In this document: positions 1-8,427 of the stretch, one piece after another
How the letters are laid out: every line of letters begins with the position of its first letter
Position numbering within the stretch: position 1 is the first letter of the stretch
Source: FEN-1279 sp964400285
Lineage (GTDB): Bacteria; Bacteroidota; Ignavibacteria; Tepidaquicellales; Tepidaquicellaceae
Length of the DNA stretch: 64,000 nucleotides
Assembly (NCBI GenBank): GCA_964400285.1
Contig: CAYNTK010000006.1
Span: 62,001 to 126,000, forward strand
Direction: 5' to 3'
The notes under the pieces: generated by a model
The model's input: the letters and a program-made list of their open reading frames with translations, nothing else
The model's database searches: none
What the model was told of the DNA's origin: nothing
Program-made: the position numbers and the translations under genes

Positions 1-662
1 GATTTTGTTTTGGAGAATTTTCCGTAAAGCCCGAAACCGCTCGATAGCAAGCCCGAAGAATATTCAAAAGAATAACGTTTTGAATTATAATCTCCATAAC
101 CTGCGTTTATGTTGATGAATTTATTTTTAAAATAGTCCAGAGTTTGAATGTTAATTACTCCGCCTATACTCGAAGTTCCGTATAATGCTGTACCAATACC
201 TCTCTGGAGCTGTATGCTTTCAACCGAAGAGGTAATGTCGGATAAATCCACCCAGTAAACTTGGTGGTCTTCTGCATCGTTTTGCGGAGTTCCGTTTACA
301 AGGATAGCAATTCTTTTCTGGTCGAAACCGCGAATTGAAAAATACGAATACCCGATTGAAGCTCCGGATTCGGAATATGCATTTATATTAGTACTACCGT
401 TTATAAACATTGGCAGGTCCTGCACCCAGTATCTTTTTTCAATCGTTTCACGTTTTATGTTTTCGAATGTAATAGGAGTTAATCTATCTACGCCTCTCAA
501 TGCATCAACTTCAATCGTCTGGGTTTTGTATTCGTTGGTATCTAAATCTTGTGACCTTGTTTCGTCAATGAATAATGAGTAATGAATAATGAATAATAAG
601 AGCGTGAACAGTGAAACGCTTTTTAATTCTAAATTCTTAATTCTTAATTCTTCATTCTTCAT
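1..662 (-). CDS. TonB-dependent receptor, N-terminal part (cut by window edge), probably thiamin-related
   Basis: Outer-membrane TonB-dependent receptor. About 220 codons are present; the rest lies beyond base 1. The frame is open and reads a signal peptide, a TonB-box-like segment (TIEVDAL) and then the plug domain, with motifs such as RGFDQKRIAILVNG and IQLQRGIGTALYGTS. It is clearly paralogous to the receptor at 974-3406. I chose the ATG at 662 because it aligns with the paralogue's start. An in-frame ATG at 707 would add 15 residues ahead of the hydrophobic segment. A TPP riboswitch with terminator lies directly upstream, so the likely ligand is thiamin or a derivative; this substrate is inferred from regulation only. 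The signal-peptide codons are built from simple AT-rich repeats (see findings). Confidence 0.88.
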   Translation of the reverse strand, partial: MKNEELRIKNLELKSVSLFTLLLFIIHYSLFIDETRSQDLDTNEYKTQTIEVDALRGVDRLTPITFENIKRETIEKRYWVQDLPMFINGSTNINAYSESGASIGYSYFSIRGFDQKRIAILVNGTPQNDAEDHQVYWVDLSDITSSVESIQLQRGIGTALYGTSSIGGVINIQTLDYFKNKFININAGYGDYNSKRYSFEYSSGLLSSGFGLYGKFSKTK

Positions 663-723
663 GGTTTTCTTTATGTCAGCAAAATTAGCTGAATTTTTCT
701 TCTCCATAGTTTTTGATAGATAA

Positions 724-780
724 TAAAAAAACGCTTAAACCTTTCTTGAACCTGATAAAACAAAGAAAAATTTAAGCGTT
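724..780 (-). terminator. Rho-independent terminator of the TPP riboswitch (expression platform)
   Basis: The arms AACGCTTAAA (730-739) and TTTAAGCGTT (771-780) are perfectly complementary. A further inner pairing (TTTCTT with AAGAAA) lengthens the stem. Read on the minus strand the hairpin is followed by seven T (731-725). It sits immediately after the aptamer and 17 bases before the first possible start codon, which fits ligand-dependent transcription termination ahead of the truncated TonB receptor. Confidence 0.85.
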
Positions 781-787
781 AGAAATA

Positions 788-877
788 CATTTGTAGTTTC
801 CTACGGCGGCATTACCCGCATCAGGTTCTATGGGTGTTGTCTCAGCCTTTCTCGTACGAGTAAAAGCACCCCAATAC
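788..877 (-). promoter_or_regulatory. TPP (thiamin pyrophosphate) riboswitch, THI element
   Basis: On the minus strand the conserved THI-box blocks occur in the right order: GGGGTGC, then AAGGCTGAGA, then ACCCATAGAACCTGATG, then CGGGTAATGCCGCCGTAGGAAA-type sequence closing the aptamer. This is a near-textbook match to the TPP aptamer, whose CUGAGA and ACCUGAU blocks bind the pyrimidine and pyrophosphate ends of TPP. An intrinsic terminator follows at once (724-780). The only gene downstream is the TonB receptor at 1-662, so high TPP should switch that receptor off. Confidence 0.95.
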
Positions 878-973
878 AGCTTTATGCAAAAAGAACTATT
901 CAAAATTATTAACAATGAATATAACTTACAAGGGAATAAATATATTTTTAAGTTATCCCTGAAATACCCAAGT

Positions 974-3406
974 TTAAAATCCTGCTTTTAAATTAAGAAA
1001 ATAATTTCTGTCTGCGGCGGGTATCCAGTTTGGAACACCCTTCTGGTCGACTCCACCGTAAGTTTCATAGATTCTATCGAAGATATTATTTACCTTCAAT
1101 GAGATTTCGAGAGATTTGAAATATTTATTTACTGTATGCGATTTTATAAGCGGGACGAAATCGAGCGATATTCCTGTATTAAAGACCGCATAAGGTTTTA
1201 TATCCTTATCTATGTAACCTTTTACCTTTCGGACCGTAGAATCTTTTCTTTCGTTTTCTGAATTATCGAGATATTGTTTACCTATATATTGTAAAGAGAT
1301 ATAAACAGATAAGCCGAACTCGGAATACAAACCCAGCGAAAGGTTTCCGATTATTTGTGGAGTAAGCATAATCTGGTTACCCGAATAATCTTTTCCCTTA
1401 ATAATATTTCCGAGCGTATCCACCCCCAGAGTTTCTATATATTCCACAAAATAATTATCCGATAAATTAAGATTTCCGCTTATATTCAAAAAAGTATTAT
1501 TTTTAAAAAATTTTCTTAAAAGCTTTGAAAACAAACTACATTCCACTTCTGCCTCGATACCGCGATGGATGGTTCTTCCGGCGTTTCCATAAACAGGCTC
1601 TCCAATATTATTGAGCATACCACTATTCACAATTTCGTTTTTATAATCCATATAGTAGAAATTCAAATTGGATTTAAAAAATTCGTTTTTATATCCTGCT
1701 CCGAATTCGTAATCTGTTAACTCTTCATACTGCACAAGAGGATCGGAATAAACCTTGTTAATGGTATCTACAACTTTTAGATTTGGTCTTGAGTTTGGGC
1801 TATCGGCATCATAAAAATCTTTCAATCGAGGTTCACGTCTTGCAAGACAAACGCTCGAATATACTTTTATATTGTCGTTAAAATTATAATTAAACCCAAC
1901 CCTTGAGGTAAGGAATTTATACTCGGCACCAAAATTATAATTTTTAAATGCATCATTTTCTATCGAATATTTGTGATAGGTAAACTGCACTCCTGCCATT
2001 ATAGTCAATTTTTTTTCCACATTTGTAAATTCATTTACGTAAATAGAGGCAGTTGTTTTTTTTCCGTTATAAAAATAATATTTGTAATCACTCGGTGTCC
2101 CTTTTGGAAGGGCGTTCCCAAACGTTATTTCACCGTAATGTTCTGATTTATGAAAACGGAGTTCACCTCCTGCTATTAAATTTGCTTTTTCATCGAAATG
2201 CTTTAATTGAATTTTTGGATACCACCCATAGTCGTTACTACTTGTGGATATGTTTACAACCATATCGCTTCGTACAATCTTGTAACCCAATCCAGCTACA
2301 GAATCTATAGTATTTGTGAGTTTATTTCTTAAGTAATAACTCGGATTGTACGTAAGTGTATCGGTAACATAAAACGGCTGAAGATGAAAGTAGGTAAAAT
2401 CCATTCCTTTACTTATCGGGTAATTTGCTGTTAAGGTTCTTTCCCCCCTGATATAATTAAATGTATTCCAGATTATAAAATTTTTGTTTGGTTGCCAGTT
2501 AAATACAAGTTCGAAATGTGGTTTGTTATTATTGTCTGATTCATTAGGATTGTTGAGTGGATTATATCTTCTATCGATACGCCTATAACCAGTTACTCTA
2601 CCTTCGAGATATTTTTTTGTTACTCCAAGATATGCAAGATGATTCTTATTTGGTGAGCCGTAAACATTTAATTTTATGGATGATTTATCATTCAACATTT
2701 TTCCTGCACTAAGGAAATATGAATAATGGTCAGACCATGAGAGATTTCTGTAACCATCTGTCTTAGTTTTTGAAAATTTGCCGTAGAAACCAAAACCACT
2801 CTCTGTCATACCCGATGAGCATTCGATGGAGTAACGACTTGAATTAAAGTTTCCGTGACCTGCAAAAATGTTTATAAATTTATTTTTAAAATAATCTATG
2901 GTTTGAACATTAATGATTCCCCCAACCCCGGAAGTGCCATAGAGTATAGTTCCAATACCTCTTTGTAATTGTATTCCTTCCACCGATGACATAATATCAG
3001 ACAATTCAACCCAGTAAACCTGGTGATCTTCGGGGTCATTTTGAGGAGCATTATTAAGTAAAACAGAAATCCTTCTTTGGTCAAATCCTCGAATTGTAAA
3101 AAAAGAATAACCAATCGAAGCACCCGATTCCGAATATGAGTTTATACTTGTGTTTCCGCTTAAAAACATCGGTAAATCCTGCATCCAGTATTTATTTTCG
3201 ATTGTTTCTCTTTTTATATTCTCGAAAGTTATAGGTGCCATTTTCTCGAGTTCACGCATAGCATCAACTTCTATTGTAGGGGTTTTATATTCGGAGGAAT
3301 CAATTTCCTGTGGGATAACTTCATTAATAAATAAAATAAATATAAATGCAAATAAAGAAAAAATAAAACGGGAGTTGTAAAACAAGATACGTTCGTGAAT
3401 TTTCAA
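974..3406 (-). CDS. TonB-dependent receptor
   Basis: Complete 810-residue outer-membrane receptor that would import a ligand using TonB energy. It has a signal peptide (about 1-32), a TonB-box-like TIEVDAM at about 44-50, a plug domain to roughly residue 165 (RGFDQRRISVLLNN, GIQLQRGIGTILYGT, GGIINVQ) and a long beta-barrel ending in a C-terminal phenylalanine (LNLKAGF). It is a tandem paralogue of the truncated receptor downstream. It lies upstream of the TPP riboswitch, so it should escape that control. Only 10 bases separate it from the DUF4153 gene, so co-transcription is likely. The substrate is unknown; thiamin-type compounds are possible because of the paralogue. Confidence 0.93.
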   Translation of the reverse strand: MKIHERILFYNSRFIFSLFAFIFILFINEVIPQEIDSSEYKTPTIEVDAMRELEKMAPITFENIKRETIENKYWMQDLPMFLSGNTSINSYSESGASIGYSFFTIRGFDQRRISVLLNNAPQNDPEDHQVYWVELSDIMSSVEGIQLQRGIGTILYGTSGVGGIINVQTIDYFKNKFINIFAGHGNFNSSRYSIECSSGMTESGFGFYGKFSKTKTDGYRNLSWSDHYSYFLSAGKMLNDKSSIKLNVYGSPNKNHLAYLGVTKKYLEGRVTGYRRIDRRYNPLNNPNESDNNNKPHFELVFNWQPNKNFIIWNTFNYIRGERTLTANYPISKGMDFTYFHLQPFYVTDTLTYNPSYYLRNKLTNTIDSVAGLGYKIVRSDMVVNISTSSNDYGWYPKIQLKHFDEKANLIAGGELRFHKSEHYGEITFGNALPKGTPSDYKYYFYNGKKTTASIYVNEFTNVEKKLTIMAGVQFTYHKYSIENDAFKNYNFGAEYKFLTSRVGFNYNFNDNIKVYSSVCLARREPRLKDFYDADSPNSRPNLKVVDTINKVYSDPLVQYEELTDYEFGAGYKNEFFKSNLNFYYMDYKNEIVNSGMLNNIGEPVYGNAGRTIHRGIEAEVECSLFSKLLRKFFKNNTFLNISGNLNLSDNYFVEYIETLGVDTLGNIIKGKDYSGNQIMLTPQIIGNLSLGLYSEFGLSVYISLQYIGKQYLDNSENERKDSTVRKVKGYIDKDIKPYAVFNTGISLDFVPLIKSHTVNKYFKSLEISLKVNNIFDRIYETYGGVDQKGVPNWIPAADRNYFLNLKAGF

Positions 3407-3416
3407 AATATTATAT

Positions 3417-5240
3417 TTATTTTATTTTTAAAAACACATTTACAAAAAAGGAAGTGACTTTATCTTTTCCTTCCTCCGTATTACCGCTAATATTCTGGAA
3501 GACAAATTTATATTTAATTTTTTCGTTCTCGCCGTCTATGCTTAAATCCTTCACGTTAGGTTCGGTTTTTAGTTTTTTTGCTTCTTCAAGCATTTTGGAA
3601 AAATTAACATTGCCAACCCGCATTCCGTTGTTACTGATAATTACGGCAAGACTATCGGATAAATATTCCAGCCCGATATTATTTGTGGAATCCACCGCAT
3701 AATATTTCATTGGTTCTTCTTTGTTATTTATAAACGGTCTGTAATTTATCGCAAAGTCATATCCATGAATATTTATATGACCGAATTCTTTTAATGTAAT
3801 GTAATAATATATATTATCTGATTGATTGTATCTTTTGTATAGCTGGTATTCGATACCCATCAAATCCGTAATCTTTGCTTCCTTTGATTTATAAACGTTA
3901 TTAACGGTTCCGCCTTTAATGGTATCGATATTTTGGTCAAACCACGGCTGAATTTTATCGAGTGATTTTCTCTCACTTAAAAATTGGATTACGGAACTTA
4001 CATCCTGTCTTTCTTCATCTGAAATTGGAACAGTGGTCGATGCTTTAACAATTTTTCCGTCAATAAGAATTTTATTCTTGGTCAAAATTTCTTCTAATCT
4101 TCCCATCTGGCTTCTTTCGGATAAACTGAACGCACCCCACGGACCGAAGGAAGTTAGAAAGGCAATCAGGCAGAGCGAGTAAGGAATTATTTTTATATTC
4201 TTGATTTTACTAAATGAAAAATATACCGCCATAAAAGTCAGCCACACAGCAAGCACAAAAACAAAATATCTTCTTTCCGTTATTCCGTATTCTCCAGTTC
4301 TACGAAGAATTGCAACGAAAAGTAAAATTATAAGCGGGAATAAAACTAAGTAAAACCATTTAGAAAATCTTTTTATCCAATTGACGCCTTCGAGTTCGCG
4401 TAGTGGCTCTATTAGAAGCAAAGAAAAAATTCCCGTTGTTGAAAATCCGAGAACAAGATAAGAAACCCATCCCATTGGCAATTGCCACTGGATTATTATT
4501 TTACCCATATATAAATATAAAATGAGTAAGTAAATAAATACCAGGGGTAGTAAAACGTATTGAGTAAATATTTTTAAACCCTTTGGATAAAAGTCCATAT
4601 TCTCAAGTTCGTCGAGGTTTTTCGGCAGACCCGAAAGAAAAAACCACGTATTAAAAACACCAAGAATAAAAAAGAAAAGCTGTCCATATATCTTTGAGTT
4701 TATATGTGCTTCGAATAAATTATCGAAAGATAATATTGCAACCGATAGCCCGGCATACAATACCCCAGAATAAACACCTGTTATCAGAATCCTGATGAAA
4801 AGGTTTTGATTGAATTGCCAGAATCCTTTTCGCTCGAGTGAAAACTTTTTGTTCGCAAAAGGTGAAAAAGAAACCAACAAGTGCATTCCTATCATAAAAA
4901 GTAAATATCGCGTAATATCTACATAACCCGGCTCTTTCGGTAAAGTAAAGTAATATGCAATTAACACAATAATGCCTATTGACTGTATAATAAGAGTTAA
5001 AATTTTGGTAGCTTTTATTCTCTTACAGATAAACACAAGCGATAGTAAAAAAGAAATACCAAGCGAGCAAACCATAACAACGTTGTACAAATGTTTATAC
5101 GAGTCCTGTCTTGCAAACGGAAGGTCGAGCAGATAAATCATAAATCCCGCTCCGATTACAGATGCTAAAATTACATAAGGAAACCTGAATAGAGTTTCTT
5201 TTGCACCTTCGAAAAGAGCTTTAAGCGATGGAATTTTCAT
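3417..5240 (-). CDS. DUF4153-type multispanning membrane protein
   Basis: 607 residues. The first 370 or so hold about 11-12 hydrophobic segments, and the last 220 or so form a soluble domain (from about SERSQMGRLEEIL onward). The N-terminal MKIPSLKALFEGAKETLFRFP and the overall layout match the DUF4153 family, whose biochemical role is not established. It starts a two-gene unit with the TonB receptor (10-base gap). The family call is by recognition; a transport or envelope function would be a guess. Confidence 0.75.
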   Translation of the reverse strand: MKIPSLKALFEGAKETLFRFPYVILASVIGAGFMIYLLDLPFARQDSYKHLYNVVMVCSLGISFLLSLVFICKRIKATKILTLIIQSIGIIVLIAYYFTLPKEPGYVDITRYLLFMIGMHLLVSFSPFANKKFSLERKGFWQFNQNLFIRILITGVYSGVLYAGLSVAILSFDNLFEAHINSKIYGQLFFFILGVFNTWFFLSGLPKNLDELENMDFYPKGLKIFTQYVLLPLVFIYLLILYLYMGKIIIQWQLPMGWVSYLVLGFSTTGIFSLLLIEPLRELEGVNWIKRFSKWFYLVLFPLIILLFVAILRRTGEYGITERRYFVFVLAVWLTFMAVYFSFSKIKNIKIIPYSLCLIAFLTSFGPWGAFSLSERSQMGRLEEILTKNKILIDGKIVKASTTVPISDEERQDVSSVIQFLSERKSLDKIQPWFDQNIDTIKGGTVNNVYKSKEAKITDLMGIEYQLYKRYNQSDNIYYYITLKEFGHINIHGYDFAINYRPFINNKEEPMKYYAVDSTNNIGLEYLSDSLAVIISNNGMRVGNVNFSKMLEEAKKLKTEPNVKDLSIDGENEKIKYKFVFQNISGNTEEGKDKVTSFFVNVFLKIK

Positions 5241-5306
5241 TTGTGTCTTTATTTTAATTTAAATTTAAAACAAATGATGGCAAATTTTTATGTAGTCTCC
5301 GCTTTT

Positions 5307-6245
5307 TTAAATAATTTCTTTGATTTTATATGAGTAGCTGTTTTCAGTGGTTATACCGATTCTATTTATATTTGTAATATATTGTCCGCAGTTACTTCCG
5401 ATTTTATTTTCTTCGAATTCTCCGATACTGATTAGTGTCTCGTAGCCTGCATCTTTAATATTTTCTATTATTTCATAATATTCAACATCCTGCTTTATGT
5501 ATGATATAAAATTATTTTTAGTTGCCTTATAAGTTGGGTTTAAGGGCGTAAATTTAACAAGGAAAATTTCGGGACAGAAATATTTTTTGAGAACACCAGC
5601 ATCACATGGGCTTTCTTCAGCAAGAGCAAAGTTAAGAGTAATCTTTTTACCCTCAGGTTGATAAAATTTTTCCGAATATTTTGCAATCTGCTCGAATGTC
5701 CATTTTTCGACGGGAATCATTTCATCTCTTTTCGATAAGTCGGTTGTATGAAGGGAAAATTGAAGCTGGAAATTCTTTTCATATAGATTTTTTTTAATTT
5801 CAATCAATCTTTCAAAGAAACTTTCAGTTCCTTTTGGAGCAATCGTGGAAATTGAGGGTATAAAATTTTTTACTTTATAGATTGAATGAAATTTTTCAAG
5901 GACATCTAATACTGCGGGATTAAAAGACGGCTCACCAACACGGGAAAACTGAATTTTAAATTTTTCTGTATCGATAATTCTGTTGGGAAACCTTTTTGTT
6001 ACCATATAATCAATCTGAAAAAATATCTCCTCTTCCGAGAGCTTCTTCTTATAGCTCCCGCCCGCATCGCAAAAGGTGCAATCAACAGGACAACCGCATA
6101 AAGTTGAGATAATTAAAACCCACTTTTTTTCTATTGGAATAGGAGGCTGAATCGACTCAACAAACTCAATCATTCCTCCATCTTTGAGTTCTGCGATATA
6201 TACCGTTGCTATATTTTTGTTTTCAGTTTTAGCTATTACTTTCAT
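5307..6245 (-). CDS. RlmN/Cfr-like radical SAM enzyme
   Basis: 312 residues. The radical-SAM CX3CX2C cluster motif is at C52, C56 and C59 (GCPVDCTFCD). A SAM-contacting segment FSRVGEPSFNP resembles the GMGEP motif of RlmN. A C-terminal cysteine C286 in SNCGQY matches the methyl-carrying cysteine (C355 in E. coli RlmN, usually in CGQL). The second RlmN catalytic cysteine (C118, seven residues before the cluster) is replaced by isoleucine 45, although a different cysteine, C50, sits close by. It may be a methyltransferase acting on RNA or another substrate by modified chemistry. It overlaps the upstream flavoprotein by 17 bases and forms a three-gene operon with it and the cysteine hydrolase. 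A canonical rlmN could exist elsewhere in the genome. Confidence 0.75.
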   Translation of the reverse strand: MKVIAKTENKNIATVYIAELKDGGMIEFVESIQPPIPIEKKWVLIISTLCGCPVDCTFCDAGGSYKKKLSEEEIFFQIDYMVTKRFPNRIIDTEKFKIQFSRVGEPSFNPAVLDVLEKFHSIYKVKNFIPSISTIAPKGTESFFERLIEIKKNLYEKNFQLQFSLHTTDLSKRDEMIPVEKWTFEQIAKYSEKFYQPEGKKITLNFALAEESPCDAGVLKKYFCPEIFLVKFTPLNPTYKATKNNFISYIKQDVEYYEIIENIKDAGYETLISIGEFEENKIGSNCGQYITNINRIGITTENSYSYKIKEII

Positions 6246-7104
6246 ATATGATTTTCTTTGATATCCTCATAGCTGTAAAAATTCCGTCCCCGATGCTTAT
6301 TGTTGCCTGCCTGTAGATTTCGTTTTTAACGTCACCGATTAAAAACAAGGATTTATCTTTTAACTTATCAAACAAGTTTTTCTTTCCTTCTTTTATAAAA
6401 TCAAGCTGTGGCTCTCGCCCGATTGCCGCAATTAAATAATCAACTTTAAAATTTCGTTTCCCGTTGCACTCGATTATAATCTTATTTTTTTCCTTATGTA
6501 TTTTCTCGAATTTTAAATTACAAAAATACGAAATATTTTTCTTTAGTAAAACTTTTTTAAGAAGGGTGGTAACACAAGATGGTTTTGAACCCCTGTGAAG
6601 AATATAAACATTATTCCCGTTTTTACTTAAACTTACTGCATAGTCAAAAGCGACATCACCCCCGCCTATTATGGCAATATCTTTTTTCCGTATATCGAAA
6701 AGCTTATAGATGTCGTAATAAATTTTTATATGTGAATAATTTTTTATATTCAGAGTTTTTGGTTTTGTCCCGGATGCAATTATTAAATATTTAGAAGTGT
6801 AAATATTCTTTTCTGTCTTTATAATATATAAACCTTTTCTGAAATTCACATCGATAACATTTCCCTTTTTTATTCCAACACCCAGTTTCGATAAATGTTT
6901 TTTAAAAAGAACAACTAATTTTAATCCCGTTATTCCTTTTGGAAATCCCGGATAGTTTTCCACAAGGGAGGCGTTCTTTAACAGACCTCCCTCACCTTCT
7001 TTTTCAAGAATTAAAAAATCTATTCCGTGTCTTTTTAATTGAATCGCTGACGCTATTCCCGAAGGTCCCGCTCCAATTATAATTACGTCATACATTTTAT
7101 TCAT
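6229..7104 (-). CDS. Thioredoxin-reductase-like NAD(P)/FAD oxidoreductase without CxxC
   Basis: About 291 residues from the chosen ATG. The FAD Rossmann motif GAGPSG is at 11-16, the middle NAD(P) motif is IAIIGGGDVA, and the C-terminal FAD contact is IGDVKNEIYRQATISIGDG. This is the fold of thioredoxin reductase, but the redox CxxC that normally precedes the NADPH domain is absent; the segment reads YYDIYKLFDIRK. It is therefore more like the TrxR-type ferredoxin/flavodoxin NADP reductases and may supply electrons to the neighbouring radical SAM enzyme (inference). The start at 7104 follows an AGGA eight bases upstream. A longer reading to 7122 is possible. The gene overlaps both neighbours. 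Confidence 0.82.
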   Translation of the reverse strand: MNKMYDVIIIGAGPSGIASAIQLKRHGIDFLILEKEGEGGLLKNASLVENYPGFPKGITGLKLVVLFKKHLSKLGVGIKKGNVIDVNFRKGLYIIKTEKNIYTSKYLIIASGTKPKTLNIKNYSHIKIYYDIYKLFDIRKKDIAIIGGGDVAFDYAVSLSKNGNNVYILHRGSKPSCVTTLLKKVLLKKNISYFCNLKFEKIHKEKNKIIIECNGKRNFKVDYLIAAIGREPQLDFIKEGKKNLFDKLKDKSLFLIGDVKNEIYRQATISIGDGIFTAMRISKKIIYESNS

Positions 7105-7747
7105 TGTCTTTTTCCTGTCCAAGCAAATCTGACGATTTAATAATGTGAGCGAAACCGTGTGATAAATTTCTTAAGGTAGCGAGATGAAAATTTTCATCGT
7201 AAGTTGCAGTGCAATCCACGGGAAAGAATACCTCGAACCCTCTCACGAAAGCAGAGCGAGCAGTGGTTTCACAGCAAAGATGAGTTGCAACACCCGTTAT
7301 AATAACTTTTTTAATTCCTCTTGAAATTAGAAAATCCTCAAGTTTTGTTTGGTAAAATGCGTCATATTGTGATTTTACTATAACCTTTGAATCTTTAATA
7401 TCAAACCAGTCCGAAATCTCACTCATTTCTCCTTCGACAATAATATCGCTCCACCATTTGGACAGCATATTTGCATTATCTTCCGTATTAATATGCCTCG
7501 TGAATATTAACTCTTTTTCGTTTTCTCTGAAAAGAGAAATTAAATTATTTATTGGTTTAATTATTGATTTTACTGCAGGAATAAAAGCGTGAGAAGATTC
7601 ATCCGTAAAATAATTTTGCATATCGATTACAAGCAAAGCAGTGTCTCTAAGGTCGAGATTTACACGCCTGTAGCCGGGTGTTAAAAAAATGTTAGCGAGG
7701 AATTCATTTGACTTGGATTCTATATTTTTAAAATAATTTTCTTTCAT
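7097..7747 (-). CDS. Cysteine hydrolase of the isochorismatase superfamily
   Basis: 216 residues with the superfamily's catalytic triad visible: Asp42 in LLVIDMQNYF, Lys125 in VIVKSQYDAF and the nucleophile Cys158 in TGVATHLCCE. The family includes nicotinamidases, isochorismatases, N-carbamoyl hydrolases and others. The substrate cannot be read from the sequence. It is the first gene of a three-gene operon with a flavoprotein and an RlmN-like radical SAM enzyme (overlaps of 8 and 17 bases), so it probably acts on a product or precursor shared with them. Confidence 0.85.
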   Translation of the reverse strand: MKENYFKNIESKSNEFLANIFLTPGYRRVNLDLRDTALLVIDMQNYFTDESSHAFIPAVKSIIKPINNLISLFRENEKELIFTRHINTEDNANMLSKWWSDIIVEGEMSEISDWFDIKDSKVIVKSQYDAFYQTKLEDFLISRGIKKVIITGVATHLCCETTARSAFVRGFEVFFPVDCTATYDENFHLATLRNLSHGFAHIIKSSDLLGQEKDNE

Positions 7748-7791
7748 AATACTTTAAAATAACTTCGATGCCATATTTTTCCCTAAACCTT

Positions 7792-7815
7792 GTTCCCAAC
7801 GTCTGAGTTGGGAAC
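7792..7815. repeat. REP-like hairpin, GTTCCC type
   Basis: Perfect arms GTTCCCAAC (7792-7800) and GTTGGGAAC (7807-7815) with a six-base loop. The right arm runs into a second small inverted repeat, AACGCAA/TTGCGTT (7813-7827). It lies downstream of the HIT gene. There is no T tract on the minus strand, so it does not look like a terminator of that gene. Confidence 0.7.
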
Positions 7816-7829
7816 GCAAATTGCGTTTT

Positions 7830-8189
7830 TTAAAAATCCTTGGTTGCCATATTCTCTATAGCAAAATTTTTATTTTTCTGCCCCGAATACCTCGGTATAA
7901 CATGTATATGTGCGTGAAGCACACTCTGGCCCGCAATCCTGTTAATATTCATTCCTACATTGTACCCGTCGGGATTATATTTGTTTTGCAAAAGTTCTTT
8001 CACCTCGCTCACCAAATCCCAGCAAGCTATTCTGTATTCCCTCGATAAATCGAAATAATTTTCTATATGCTTTTTCGGTATAACAAGCGAATGCCCTTTT
8101 GATACAGGATAAATATCTCGCACAGCAAATGCAAGCTCCGATTCAACCAGATAGTTTTTCTTTTCGATATTACAAAACGGGCAATTCAT
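7830..8189 (-). CDS. HIT-family nucleotide-binding protein
   Basis: 119 residues, the usual size for a histidine-triad protein. The triad HAHIHV is at H92, H94 and H96. The N-terminal CPFC (C3, C6) is half of the zinc site seen in many bacterial HIT proteins. Members hydrolyse nucleoside phosphoramidates, AMP-lysine or dinucleoside polyphosphates; which of these applies here cannot be told. It is a single gene, 82 bases upstream of the cysteine-hydrolase operon and on the same strand, with a palindromic repeat in between. Confidence 0.92.
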   Translation of the reverse strand: MNCPFCNIEKKNYLVESELAFAVRDIYPVSKGHSLVIPKKHIENYFDLSREYRIACWDLVSEVKELLQNKYNPDGYNVGMNINRIAGQSVLHAHIHVIPRYSGQKNKNFAIENMATKDF

Positions 8190-8354
8190 TATATTAAAAA
8201 TAAAAGAATAATGTGGAAAAAATAAGGGATTTATTTTAGAATTTGAAATAGAGTTTGATATCTAATATAAACTTTAAACAGTATAATTATTAGGAAATAA
8301 AAACTTATAATATTCCGTAGAATTGTTAATAATAATAAGAAAAAAGCTGTTAGT

Positions 8355-8378
8355 GTTCCCAACACAAAAGTTGGGAAC
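8355..8378. repeat. REP-like hairpin, GTTCCC type
   Basis: Perfect nine-base arms GTTCCCAAC (8355-8363) and GTTGGGAAC (8370-8378) with the loop ACAAAA. The same stem as the copy at 7792 occurs with a different loop. It lies in the 238-base gap between the HIT gene and the TPR gene, a gap which otherwise holds only AT-rich sequence. Confidence 0.7.
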
Positions 8379-8427
8379 AACTAAAACTTAGACAAGAAAA
8401 GATAATTTATAAGTTGAAATTCAGAAA

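Noticed and set aside
708..973. A small gene between the two TonB receptors
   Set aside because: The sequence is explained by the TPP riboswitch and its terminator; no coding frame with a start and ribosome site was seen.
7792..7827. Hairpin as terminator of the HIT gene
   Set aside because: On the minus strand it is not followed by a T tract; it belongs to the dispersed hairpin family.
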